Below are positions 1-6,986 of a stretch of DNA of 18,444 bases, piece by piece. The DNA is from an uncultured Christensenellaceae bacterium (GTDB taxonomy: Bacteria; Bacillota; Clostridia; Christensenellales; Pumilibacteraceae). Below the pieces are notes generated by a model. The model was not told the origin of the DNA, ran no database searches, and saw only the letters and a program-made list of their open reading frames with translations. Position 1 is the stretch's first letter; each line of letters begins with the position of its first letter. Where the stretch lies: assembly GCA_910587025.1 (NCBI GenBank), contig CAJUKR010000034.1, forward strand, positions 1 through 18,444. Direction: 5' to 3'. The position numbers and the translations under genes were made by a program.

Positions 1-19
1 AAAATAAAGCCCAAACCGC

Positions 20-48
20 TTGCATATCCGCTTTCTATATGATATAAT
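20..48 (+). promoter_or_regulatory. secG promoter
   Basis: TTGCAT at 20-25 and a perfect TATAAT at 43-48 are separated by exactly 17 bp, the ideal sigma-A spacing. The site lies 40 bp upstream of the secG start. Nothing else in the first 87 bases looks coding. Confidence 0.75.
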
Positions 49-87
49 AATCAAGATTGTAAAACAGACAAGACTTAAGAGGTAGAT

Positions 88-387
88 ATGTTCAACAGTT
101 TGATTTCAATAGCACAGGAAGCGGCGGAGGTACTTCAGGTTATCCGCACGGTGCTCATCATAGTGGAAGCGGTGCTTGCGCTTGCCGTGATCGTTACGAT
201 CTTCTTTCAGCCCGCAAACACGACCGGCGTCAGCGCGATAGATAATACGGAAACGTATTATACCAAAAACAAAAAGCGTTCGACGGAAGGTTTTATGAAA
301 ACCGCGACCACCGTTCTTGCGGTGATTATGGCGGTCATTGCGGTGGTATTCTTCATCACCCTTTGCTTCGACCAGACGGGCGCTTAA
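88..387 (+). CDS. secG: Preprotein translocase subunit SecG
   Basis: The 99-residue protein has the SecG layout: a short N-terminus, a first membrane segment at about residues 18-41 (VLIIVEAVLALAVIVTIFFQ), a polar linker of about 30 residues rich in Lys and Thr, and a second membrane segment at about 73-95. SecG is the small accessory subunit of the SecYEG channel in the cytoplasmic membrane and helps SecA-driven export. The start is set by an AGAGG ribosome binding site at 79-83. The identification rests on size, two-helix topology and position: secG just upstream of rnr is a common order in Bacillota. The usual smpB after rnr is missing here. SecG sequences are weakly conserved, so another small two-helix membrane protein cannot be fully excluded. 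A good promoter lies upstream and a terminator directly downstream, so it is probably a single-gene unit. Confidence 0.8.
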   Translation: MFNSLISIAQEAAEVLQVIRTVLIIVEAVLALAVIVTIFFQPANTTGVSAIDNTETYYTKNKKRSTEGFMKTATTVLAVIMAVIAVVFFITLCFDQTGA

Positions 388-403
388 CAAACAATCGAAT
401 AAG

Positions 404-432
404 GCAGCGGCAACACGACCGCTGCTTTTTTT
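404..432 (+). terminator. Intrinsic terminator after secG
   Basis: The stem GCAGCGG (404-410) pairs with CCGCTGC (419-425) around an 8-nt loop and is followed by seven T (426-432). It lies 17 bp after the secG stop and should separate secG from rnr. Confidence 0.85.
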
Positions 433-437
433 GTTCG

Positions 438-482
438 GGGACGGTATGCTCGTCTTATAGCCGTCGAAATACGGCATTGCGC
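438..482. repeat. 45-bp dispersed repeat, copy 1
   Basis: It begins GGGACGGTATGCTCGTCTTA and matches 576-620 with 8 mismatches in 45 positions and no gaps. The start-to-start distance is 138 bp, a multiple of three. Read on the - strand it encodes AMPYFDGYKTSIPS. Confidence 0.8.
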
Positions 483-575
483 TGTGAAAGCCCTCGGTTA
501 TTTCCTTCGGGTTTTCCTCGCGCGCCTTGTCTTTCTCGGCTCTAAAACGCGCAGTACCGCTTCCCGTGCAAATGC

Positions 576-620
576 GGGACGGTATGTTCGTCTTATTATC
601 GTCGTAATACGGCGTTATGC
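576..620. repeat. 45-bp dispersed repeat, copy 2
   Basis: Second copy of the repeat at 438-482 (about 82% identity). On the - strand it encodes ITPYYDDNKTNIPS in the same frame as copy 1. All eight base changes fall in codons that change the amino acid, which argues against protein-level conservation. Confidence 0.8.
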
Positions 621-674
621 CGCGGCAATTCGATATGAAAATCGTATTGTTCTTTCGGCAACAGTCGGACAGTC

Positions 675-2705
675 ATGTCTTTAGTAAAAATACGGGAATT
701 TAAGAGAAGTATGAAAAAGAAAAATGTCGGATCGAAAAAGACAGGAAGCGGAAAGAAACGTCGCGGCGATCGTTCGCCGGCGGATTTTCGCAAAAAGAAA
801 AAGGATACGGGCAAACTTGTTTCGGGCGTATATCGCGGCACCGGAAAAGGCTTTGCGTTCCTGACCCCGGACGACGGCGGCGAAGATATTTTCATTCCGC
901 CCTCGGGATTGGGCGGCGCGCTTAACGGCGATCGCGTTATCGCAAGAGTGACGACGGACGGGAAGAACGGAAAGCGCGAAGCCGATGTAAAAGAAGTTAC
1001 GCAGCAGACGACGGTCTATGTCGTAGGCACTTATGCCGAAACCAAAAACGGCCGTCCCGCGATCGTACCCGACGACGGAAAGGTTTGCCGCATTTTCATG
1101 ATAGACGATATGTGCGGGCTTAAGCCCAAGCTCGGCTATAAAGTGGTCGGCGTTCCCGTCGAGCGCGAAGGCGATACGCTTTTCGGCGATTTGCTCGAAG
1201 TCCTCGGTCAGCCCAATGTCAAGAATGTGGATATACTGTCCGTGGCGCGTGCTTACGGTCTGAACGAAGAGTTTCCGCCAGAGGTGGAGGCGGTCGCGCG
1301 ATCGGTCGCATTCGAAGTGTCCAAAGAGGATATGGCGGGGCGCGAAGATTTCAGAGACGATATCGTGGTGACGATCGACGGGATAGACGCGAAGGATCTC
1401 GACGACGCGATCTGCGTAAAGAAAAAGGGGAGCGGTTACGAACTTTACGTGCATATTGCGGATGTGTCGCATTATGTGCGCGAAAACGGAGTTATAGACA
1501 AGGAAGCGTTCAAGCGCGGTACGAGCACGTATTTCCCGGGCAGTGTGTTTCCCATGCTCCCGCGTGAGCTTTCCAACGGTATCTGTTCTCTCAATCCCGC
1601 GGTGAACCGTTTGACGCTGTCTTGTATAATGAATATAGATAAAGCGGGTAATATCACGTCTGCGCGCGTTGCAAAAGGCTTGATAAAAACCAAACGGAGA
1701 ATGGATTACGATAATGTGGCGGCGATCTGCGAAGGCGACGAAAAAGCTCGCGAAGAGAATGCGGACGTATGCGAGATGCTCGGTTATGCGCTCGAGCTTG
1801 CCGTACTGTTGAATAAAAGACGCCGCAACCGCGGAAGCATAGAATTCGAATTGCCCGAAGCCAAAATAATACTCGACGACGACGGCGTATGCGTGGACGT
1901 GCAACTGTACGAACATAAGATCAGTCATATGATAGTCGAGGAATTTATGCTTGCCGCAAACGAATCGGTGGCGACGATCTTCGATAAGATGAAAGCGCCG
2001 TTCGTGTACCGCGTGCACGAAGCGCCTCCGCCCGAAAAAGAACTGGCATATATGGATTATCTCGAAACGCTCGGAATATCGTTTTCGGGCGGCACTCCCG
2101 GAGATTACGCCGCTTTGCTTTCGAGCGTGAAAGGCTCTCCGAACGAGCGCGCCATAAGCCGAATAGGGCTTCGCTCTATGTCAAAAGCCAAATATATGAC
2201 GAAAGATGCGGGGCATTTCGGTCTTGCGCTCAAGCATTATTGTCACTTTACTTCGCCGATAAGACGATATCCCGATCTCCAGATTCATCGTATAATTTCC
2301 GATTATCTTGCCCGCGGCGGCGCGTATATAAAGCGTTATGCAAAAACCGTTATCGAAGCCGCGTCTCAGAGTTCGGTACGCGAGCAGATCGCAATGACCG
2401 CCGAGCGTCGCGCAGACGACATAAAGAAAGCCGAATATATGAAGTCGAAGATAGGCGAGTGCTTCGACGGCATAGTTTCGTCGGTCACCGAGTGGGGATT
2501 GTTTGTCGAACTTCCGAACTGTATCGAAGGACTGATCCGCAAAGAAAACCTCGGCGACGACGCAGAATACAACGAAAAACTTCATACGCTCAAGGCGGAT
2601 GATAAACTTTGGACTATAGGAGCCGCGGTGCGAGTAAGGTGCGATTCGGTGGAAAACGGCAAGATCGATTTCAAACCTGCGGACGAAGACGGCATAGAAC
2701 AATAA
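675..2705 (+). CDS. rnr: Ribonuclease R (RNB-family 3'-5' exoribonuclease)
   Basis: This enzyme degrades structured RNA from the 3' end and helps in mRNA decay and rRNA quality control in the cytoplasm. From the 675 start the order is: a Lys/Arg-rich tail (about residues 1-45), cold-shock-type OB folds (about 45-190, including GKGFAFLTPDDGGEDIFIPP), the RNB catalytic domain (about 225-560), and a C-terminal S1 domain (about 588-660, FDGIVSSVTEWGLFVELPN). The RNB metal-binding aspartates D235, D241, D243 and D244 keep the 0/+6/+8/+9 spacing known from RNase II and RNase R. At 676 residues it is shorter than many RNase R proteins; the N-terminal winged-helix domain is missing and replaced by the basic tail. 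The start is uncertain: ATG 675 has a weak GGA, and ATG 711 (giving MKKKNVGSKK) has a weak GAG at 704-706. A terminator follows. The neighbour smpB is absent. Confidence 0.95.
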   Translation: MSLVKIREFKRSMKKKNVGSKKTGSGKKRRGDRSPADFRKKKKDTGKLVSGVYRGTGKGFAFLTPDDGGEDIFIPPSGLGGALNGDRVIARVTTDGKNGKREADVKEVTQQTTVYVVGTYAETKNGRPAIVPDDGKVCRIFMIDDMCGLKPKLGYKVVGVPVEREGDTLFGDLLEVLGQPNVKNVDILSVARAYGLNEEFPPEVEAVARSVAFEVSKEDMAGREDFRDDIVVTIDGIDAKDLDDAICVKKKGSGYELYVHIADVSHYVRENGVIDKEAFKRGTSTYFPGSVFPMLPRELSNGICSLNPAVNRLTLSCIMNIDKAGNITSARVAKGLIKTKRRMDYDNVAAICEGDEKAREENADVCEMLGYALELAVLLNKRRRNRGSIEFELPEAKIILDDDGVCVDVQLYEHKISHMIVEEFMLAANESVATIFDKMKAPFVYRVHEAPPPEKELAYMDYLETLGISFSGGTPGDYAALLSSVKGSPNERAISRIGLRSMSKAKYMTKDAGHFGLALKHYCHFTSPIRRYPDLQIHRIISDYLARGGAYIKRYAKTVIEAASQSSVREQIAMTAERRADDIKKAEYMKSKIGECFDGIVSSVTEWGLFVELPNCIEGLIRKENLGDDAEYNEKLHTLKADDKLWTIGAAVRVRCDSVENGKIDFKPADEDGIEQ

Positions 2706-2728
2706 TTCTATATTTTTTCGAGTGTCAT

Positions 2729-2760
2729 AAGGAACGAAAGTATTTTTTCGTTCCTTTTTT
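2729..2760 (+). terminator. Intrinsic terminator after rnr
   Basis: A perfect 11-bp stem, AAGGAACGAAA (2729-2739) with TTTCGTTCCTT (2746-2756), has a 6-nt loop and runs into a T tract to 2760. It isolates rnr from the dcw cluster. Confidence 0.9.
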
Positions 2761-2785
2761 AATTTTACACAAAAAATAGCATCTG

Positions 2786-2820
2786 TGGGGAAAATTTTGG
2801 AGAAAAATGGTCATATGTGG
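2786..2820 (+). promoter_or_regulatory. Putative MraZ operator repeats
   Basis: TGG triplets start at 2786, 2798, 2808 and 2818. The last three are spaced exactly 10 bp apart, and the series ends against the -35 box of the mraZ promoter. MraZ is known to bind short G-rich direct repeats with 10-bp periodicity upstream of its own gene (TGGGN boxes with 5-nt spacers in E. coli; AAAGTG-type repeats in mollicutes). Position and period fit autoregulation. That MraZ binds here is an inference. Confidence 0.55.
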
Positions 2821-2850
2821 TTGACATCGCTTATTTGAGTGTGCTATATT
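2821..2850 (+). promoter_or_regulatory. dcw operon (mraZ) promoter
   Basis: TTGACA (2821-2826), an 18-bp spacer and TATATT (2845-2850), with TGC just before the -10 forming an extended -10 element. It lies 31 bp upstream of mraZ and is probably the main promoter for the whole cluster. Confidence 0.85.
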
Positions 2851-2881
2851 ATACGAAAGTAACGAAAAGGAGGCGAACCGA

Positions 2882-3322
2882 ATGTTTTTGACAGGCAGAA
2901 GCAGTCATCAGATGGATGACAAATGCAGAATAAGAATACCGGCGAAATTCAAAGACGCGCTCGGTCCGAATCCTTTTATTACGATCGGCAGAGAGCACTG
3001 TCTTTACATCTTTCCGCGCGATAAGGCGGAGCAGATATTGTCGGACAAGTTCGACGACGTCGACGGCTATTCGGCTGATCCGAAGATCCATATAATGCGC
3101 GAAATTTTCGCGAACGGCGAGTTCTTCGAGGAGGACAAGCAGGGCAGAATAATCATTCCGCCTCACTTGCTCGGATACGGACGTATCAAAAAGAACGTTA
3201 TCAGTATCGGAGTCCGCGACCGTGTGGAGCTTTGGGCGGAAGAAGTCTGGAACGAGTACGACAGCGCGATAAACCTCGACGATATATTCAACAGCATGGG
3301 CAAAGAGCCCAAAGCCGACTGA
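2882..3322 (+). CDS. mraZ: Transcriptional regulator MraZ
   Basis: The 146-residue protein has two tandem SpoVT-AbrB-like half-domains, seen as the paired signatures DDKCRIRIPAKFKDALG (near residues 17-33) and EDKQGRIIIPPHLLGY (near 81-96). MraZ forms ring-shaped oligomers that bind DNA repeats and repress the dcw operon; it has also been linked to antagonism of RsmH. The start at 2882 is fixed by a strong AAGGAGG at 2867-2873 with 8-nt spacing. It is the first gene of the cluster, directly after a consensus promoter and candidate operator, as expected for an autoregulator. Its TGA overlaps the ATG of rsmH (TGATG at 3320-3324), implying translational coupling. Length is normal for the family. 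Confidence 0.96.
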   Translation: MFLTGRSSHQMDDKCRIRIPAKFKDALGPNPFITIGREHCLYIFPRDKAEQILSDKFDDVDGYSADPKIHIMREIFANGEFFEEDKQGRIIIPPHLLGYGRIKKNVISIGVRDRVELWAEEVWNEYDSAINLDDIFNSMGKEPKAD

Positions 3323-4239
3323 TGTTCTATCATACTCCCATAATGCTTGACGAGGTGCTCGAAACCCTCGACGTCAGGCGCGACGGAATTTATTTCGACG
3401 GAACGCTCGGCGGCGGCGGACACTCGCTCGGCATAATGAAAAAGGGCGGACGCATAATCGCGACCGATCTCGACGGCGACGCGATCGCTTATGCGGGGAA
3501 GTTGTTCGACGGAGAAGGATTCGGCGGTCGATACACGTTGGTAAGAAACAACTTCAAGAATTTCGCAGAAGTGCTTGACGGTCTCGGAATAGACGGATTA
3601 GACGGAGCCTTGCTCGATCTCGGTGTTTCGTCCCATCAGTTCGACGAAGCGGAGAGAGGATTCTCTTACCGATTCGACGCGCCGCTCGATATGCGTATGG
3701 ATACGCGCGGCGGACTGACGGCATACGACGTCGTCAACGGCTATTCTCCCGAAGATCTGCTTAAAGTGCTGTACGAATACGGCGAAGAACCGTTTGCAAA
3801 ACGTATCGTAAACAATATCGTTCGCAAACGGGAAAACGGTGACATACGTACGACAGGCGAGCTTGCGACGCTCATAGAAAACAGCGTGCCGCACCGCAAA
3901 GGCGGACATCCTGCGAAGCAGACGTTTCAGGCGCTTCGCATAGAGGTAAACGGCGAACTCGACGGACTGGGAGAAGCCGTGGAAGGTATTATCGGACGGC
4001 TTAAGCGCGGCGGGCGCATGTGCGTGATAACATTCCATTCGCTCGAGGACAGGATAATCAAAAAAACAATGAAAACTATGGCGACGGATTGCCTGTGCGA
4101 CAAATCCATACCGATTTGCGTGTGCGGTCATAAAGCCGAGATAAAGATCATAAAGACAAACAAGAAGGCAACCGACGAGGAACGGGAAAACAACAGCAGA
4201 AGCAAAAGTGCGTCACTGAGAGCGGCGGAAAAACTGTAA
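3322..4239 (+). CDS. rsmH: 16S rRNA (cytosine1402-N4)-methyltransferase RsmH
   Basis: RsmH (MraW) uses S-adenosylmethionine to methylate N4 of C1402 in the 16S rRNA decoding centre. The 305-residue length is typical. Visible motifs are the N-terminal HTPIML, the SAM loop DGTLGGGGHS at residues 26-35 followed by ATDLDGDA, LLDLGVSSHQFDEAERGFSY, and the late signature RGGRMCVITFHSLEDRIIK. The start is taken at 3322, not at an in-frame ATG 90 bp upstream, because HTPIML marks the true N-terminus and the ATG overlaps the mraZ stop. The C-terminus is lysine-rich. The gene is 24 bp upstream of the ftsL-like gene. Confidence 0.97.
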   Translation: MFYHTPIMLDEVLETLDVRRDGIYFDGTLGGGGHSLGIMKKGGRIIATDLDGDAIAYAGKLFDGEGFGGRYTLVRNNFKNFAEVLDGLGIDGLDGALLDLGVSSHQFDEAERGFSYRFDAPLDMRMDTRGGLTAYDVVNGYSPEDLLKVLYEYGEEPFAKRIVNNIVRKRENGDIRTTGELATLIENSVPHRKGGHPAKQTFQALRIEVNGELDGLGEAVEGIIGRLKRGGRMCVITFHSLEDRIIKKTMKTMATDCLCDKSIPICVCGHKAEIKIIKTNKKATDEERENNSRSKSASLRAAEKL

Positions 4240-4263
4240 TAATCAGCAAGGAAGGGAAATACA

Positions 4264-4974
4264 ATGGTAACAAGCAAAAGACGTATCGAACGCGACGAAG
4301 ACAGATTCGGCGGTTTTGCCGAAGTCGACGATACTTACAGAGCGGAAGCGGAGCGCAGAGAATTCAGCGACGATCTGCTTAATATGCGCAGCTATGTTAC
4401 CGAGTCCGATAAAGAGGAAGAGGTAGCACAGCCTTCCGCGGAGTCTGTGTACGATACGGTTACGACGAAAGAAACAACCGAACACGCGACGGAAGTCCGT
4501 CGTGAAGTAACAGCCGCGCCCGTCAGAAAGTCCGCTCGCGAAGTGATGCCCGACATCATGGCAAGCAGGAGAGCGGAAAAGACGGAACGCAAAGTCGCGA
4601 CCCCCGTAATAAAAGAGCAGAAACTTTCGCCGACCGCAAAACGCGCGCTTGTGATCTACATGAGTATAGTGCTTGCGGTAGTGGCGGGGATCATAGCGAC
4701 AGGCGTTGCCGTAAGCAGCGTATCGGCTCAGGTAACGAATTACGAATCCGTAATAGCACAACAGGAAGAAACGATCGCGTTGCAGCGCGAAGGGCTTGCG
4801 CTTCTCGACAACGCTTCCGTCATTGCGGATAAAGCCGAAGAACTCGGCATGGTTGCAATCGACGACAGCGAAATCGGATCGTTCGACAAGCTTGGCATCG
4901 GCGGGAATACGGAAGACGAAAGCGGGATATTCGACAGTATCCGCGATTGGTTCAATTCTGTATTCGGAGGCTGA
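4264..4974 (+). CDS. ftsL: FtsL-like septal division protein with long cytoplasmic N-terminus
   Basis: The 236-residue protein has one membrane segment (about residues 130-152, VIYMSIVLAVVAGIIATGVA) followed by a predicted coiled coil (about 155-190, NYESVIAQQEETIALQREGL) and a short acidic tail ending in a hydrophobic stretch. This single-pass, N-in topology with an extracellular coiled coil, placed between rsmH and the septal PBP gene, is the FtsL/DivIC-family pattern. FtsL joins the divisome and helps activate FtsW/FtsI. The oddity is a charged cytoplasmic region of about 125 residues before the helix, whereas most FtsL proteins are about 100-130 residues in total. The start has GGAAGGG at 4250-4256 and an 8-nt gap. 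The GGAGG near its 3' end serves the next gene. The symbol rests on context and topology, because FtsL sequences diverge strongly. Confidence 0.75.
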   Translation: MVTSKRRIERDEDRFGGFAEVDDTYRAEAERREFSDDLLNMRSYVTESDKEEEVAQPSAESVYDTVTTKETTEHATEVRREVTAAPVRKSAREVMPDIMASRRAEKTERKVATPVIKEQKLSPTAKRALVIYMSIVLAVVAGIIATGVAVSSVSAQVTNYESVIAQQEETIALQREGLALLDNASVIADKAEELGMVAIDDSEIGSFDKLGIGGNTEDESGIFDSIRDWFNSVFGG

Positions 4975-4978
4975 TTTA

Positions 4979-6895
4979 TTGCGACAAAGCAACAGCATAA
5001 CTAAAACACGAAAGAGGTTATTGATAGTTCTTGTATCAATAGCCTTTTTGTTTTGTCTTCTTGCGGGCAGACTGTTTTTTCTTCAGATCATCAAGGGCGG
5101 CTTTTTGACGTCCAAAGCGACGGAGCAATGGTATCGCGATATTCCGCTCAAAGCGCCGCGCGGGATCATTTACGATTCGTCGGGCGAAGTGCTTGCGGAT
5201 AACGTCGTTGTATATACCGTATATATCCGTCCGAACGCCGTAAAGGACGATGACGCGGTGGCGTCGTTGCTGTCGGCCGAACTGTCGCTTGACAGAAAAA
5301 AGGTCGAGGATATGTTGTCACAGCAAAAAAGCGAAGTCACGGTGGCGCGACAGGTGTCCGCCGAAATCGCGGACAGAATAGAAAACGCCAATCTTGCGGG
5401 AGTATACTCGGTCGCGGGATACAAGCGGAATTATCCGCACGGCAATATGCTGTCCAAAGTCATAGGCTTTACGAACATCGACGGAGAGGGACAGAACGGG
5501 CTCGAGGGGTATTACGACAAATATCTTTCGGGTTTGGACGGTTATCTGTATTCGTCGGCGGATATTGCCGGCAGAGAGATAGAGGACGGCACGACCAGAT
5601 ATGTGCCCGCAGTGCGCGGGTGCGATATGACGCTTACGATAGACGCGTCGATCCAGTCGTTTGCCGAAAGCGCGGCGGTATCCGCTCGGCTCGAATGGGG
5701 CGCGAAGTCGTGTTCTGCGATCGTAATGGACGTAAACAGCGGCGCAATACGGGCAATGGCGTCGTATCCTTCTTACGATCTCAACGACATTCCGCGCGAC
5801 GATATCGATCTTCTGAACTTGCTGTCAAAAAATCAGCTCGTGACAGACGTGTACGAACCCGGTTCGACATTTAAGATATTTACGACGGCTGCGGCGCTTT
5901 CGAACGGAGTAACAAGTCCCGAAAGCAGGTTTTACTGCAACGGGTCGCACATAGTGGACGGACAGCGCATAAAGTGCTGGCGGACGATAGGGCACGGATC
6001 GCAGTCGCTTGCCGAAGGCGTAAAAAACAGCTGTAACGTCGTCTTTATGAATCTGGCGTTGTCTACGGGTACGGAAAAACTTTACTCATGTCTGCACGAT
6101 TTCGGTTTCGGAAGCAAGACGGGCATAGATTTTTTCGGAGAAAGCTCGGGCATAATGATGAACGAATCGAGCGTTAAAAACGTCGATCTCGCGCGCATCG
6201 GTTTCGGTCAGGCGGTGGCGGTTACGCCTGTGCAGCTGATTTCGGGAGTATGCGCGGCGGTAAACGGCGGCACACTCTATACTCCGTATTTTCTCGACAG
6301 CGTTCGCGGTGCGGACGGAAGCACGGTATACGCGCACTCTCCCGAAGTACGCGGCAATCCGATATCTTCGGACGTCAGCGCGCTTCTGCGCGAAATGCTC
6401 GTAGGCGTAGTCGCGGAGGGCGGCGGCTCTAAGGCGGGCGTGGAAGGTATAAAAATAGGCGGTAAGACGGGTACGGCGCAAAAGTACGAAGACGGTCATG
6501 TGGCTCAGGGGAAGTACGTTTCGTCGTTTGTCGGATTTGCGCCCGCCGACGATCCGAAGTATGCGGTGTTGTTCATCGTAGACGAACCGTCCGGATATGT
6601 ATATTACGGCAGTCAGACCGCGGCTCCGTATGCCGGGCGTATATTTTCGAGAATAGCGGATTACGAAGGCTGGGAACGCTCGACCGATAAAGAAAAACAG
6701 TATATCGATATGCCCGAAGTGACGGGAATGAGCGCCGAAGAAGCGGTCGCCGTACTCGAAGCCGCAGGTCTTCATGTCGATCTCGTCGGAAGCGGTAAGG
6801 TAATTTCGACTACGCCCGCCGCGGGTATTAAAGTCGCGGTAGGCGACACGGTACTTGTTCGTCTCGAATACGACGATCCTCCCGACAGTTCCTGA
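4979..6895 (+). CDS. ftsI: Class B penicillin-binding protein (FtsI/SpoVD type) with one PASTA domain
   Basis: A septal peptidoglycan transpeptidase anchored by one N-terminal helix (about residues 15-37). The transpeptidase motifs are S296-T-F-K (nucleophilic serine), S351-C-N and K496-T-G. A PBP dimerisation region precedes them (about 45-230). One PASTA domain sits at the C-terminus (about 580-637, DMPEVTGMSAEEAVAVLEAA), as in SpoVD and PBP2X-type proteins. The start is placed at TTG 4979: an ideal GGAGG (4966-4970) sits 8 nt upstream inside the end of ftsL, and it gives a 638-residue protein with a basic tail just before the helix. Upstream in-frame ATGs would overlap ftsL by about 180 bp. 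It should partner with the FtsW encoded in the same cluster. It could be a sporulation (SpoVD) rather than vegetative enzyme; the sequence alone does not decide. Confidence 0.93.
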   Translation: MRQSNSITKTRKRLLIVLVSIAFLFCLLAGRLFFLQIIKGGFLTSKATEQWYRDIPLKAPRGIIYDSSGEVLADNVVVYTVYIRPNAVKDDDAVASLLSAELSLDRKKVEDMLSQQKSEVTVARQVSAEIADRIENANLAGVYSVAGYKRNYPHGNMLSKVIGFTNIDGEGQNGLEGYYDKYLSGLDGYLYSSADIAGREIEDGTTRYVPAVRGCDMTLTIDASIQSFAESAAVSARLEWGAKSCSAIVMDVNSGAIRAMASYPSYDLNDIPRDDIDLLNLLSKNQLVTDVYEPGSTFKIFTTAAALSNGVTSPESRFYCNGSHIVDGQRIKCWRTIGHGSQSLAEGVKNSCNVVFMNLALSTGTEKLYSCLHDFGFGSKTGIDFFGESSGIMMNESSVKNVDLARIGFGQAVAVTPVQLISGVCAAVNGGTLYTPYFLDSVRGADGSTVYAHSPEVRGNPISSDVSALLREMLVGVVAEGGGSKAGVEGIKIGGKTGTAQKYEDGHVAQGKYVSSFVGFAPADDPKYAVLFIVDEPSGYVYYGSQTAAPYAGRIFSRIADYEGWERSTDKEKQYIDMPEVTGMSAEEAVAVLEAAGLHVDLVGSGKVISTTPAAGIKVAVGDTVLVRLEYDDPPDSS

Positions 6896-6950
6896 AGCCG
6901 ACGTGATCGCGAAATTTGACTACTTTTGTTTTCGGTGAGTCATGCGCGGT

Positions 6951-6965
6951 AAAATGCTATATAAT
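6951..6965 (+). promoter_or_regulatory. Possible internal promoter before murE
   Basis: In the 91-bp gap after the PBP gene, TGCTATATAAT (6955-6965) forms an extended -10, resembling the TGCTATATT of the mraZ promoter. No good -35 lies 16-18 bp upstream, and TTGACT at 6916-6921 is too far away. It may give murE-mraY-murD-ftsW a supplementary start. Weak evidence. Confidence 0.3.
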
Positions 6966-6986
6966 TGTGCAGGCAAGGAGGAATGT

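Larger units (their letters stand above)
433..674. other. Noncoding gap between secG and rnr holding a repeat pair
   Basis: About 240 bp with no convincing gene. It holds two copies of a 45-bp repeat (438-482 and 576-620) and a small hairpin, GCCGT/ACGGC at 460-475. The - strand is open from about 676 leftward through both repeats, but antisense frames are often open in this genome, so openness alone means little. No clear rnr promoter could be picked out. The best -35/-10 look-alikes (TTGTTC at 431-436, TTATAG at 455-460) are weak. Confidence 0.5.

Noticed and set aside
562..579. TCCCG/CGGGA hairpin in the secG-rnr gap
   Set aside because: A 5-bp stem without a T tract or conserved surroundings; too weak to call.
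681..2018. A 445-codon open frame on the - strand inside rnr
   Set aside because: It is antisense to the conserved RNB domain and has His/Arg-rich composition typical of a shadow frame. Long antisense frames like this occur opposite most genes here.
4243..4998. A 251-codon - strand frame opposite the ftsL-like gene
   Set aside because: No ribosome binding site and Arg/Cys/Phe-rich noise composition. The + strand gene has a good start, a membrane helix and fitting context.
6916..6965. TTGACT with TATAAT upstream of murE as one promoter
   Set aside because: The two boxes are separated by 38 bp, far beyond functional spacing; only the extended -10 is kept as a weak candidate.
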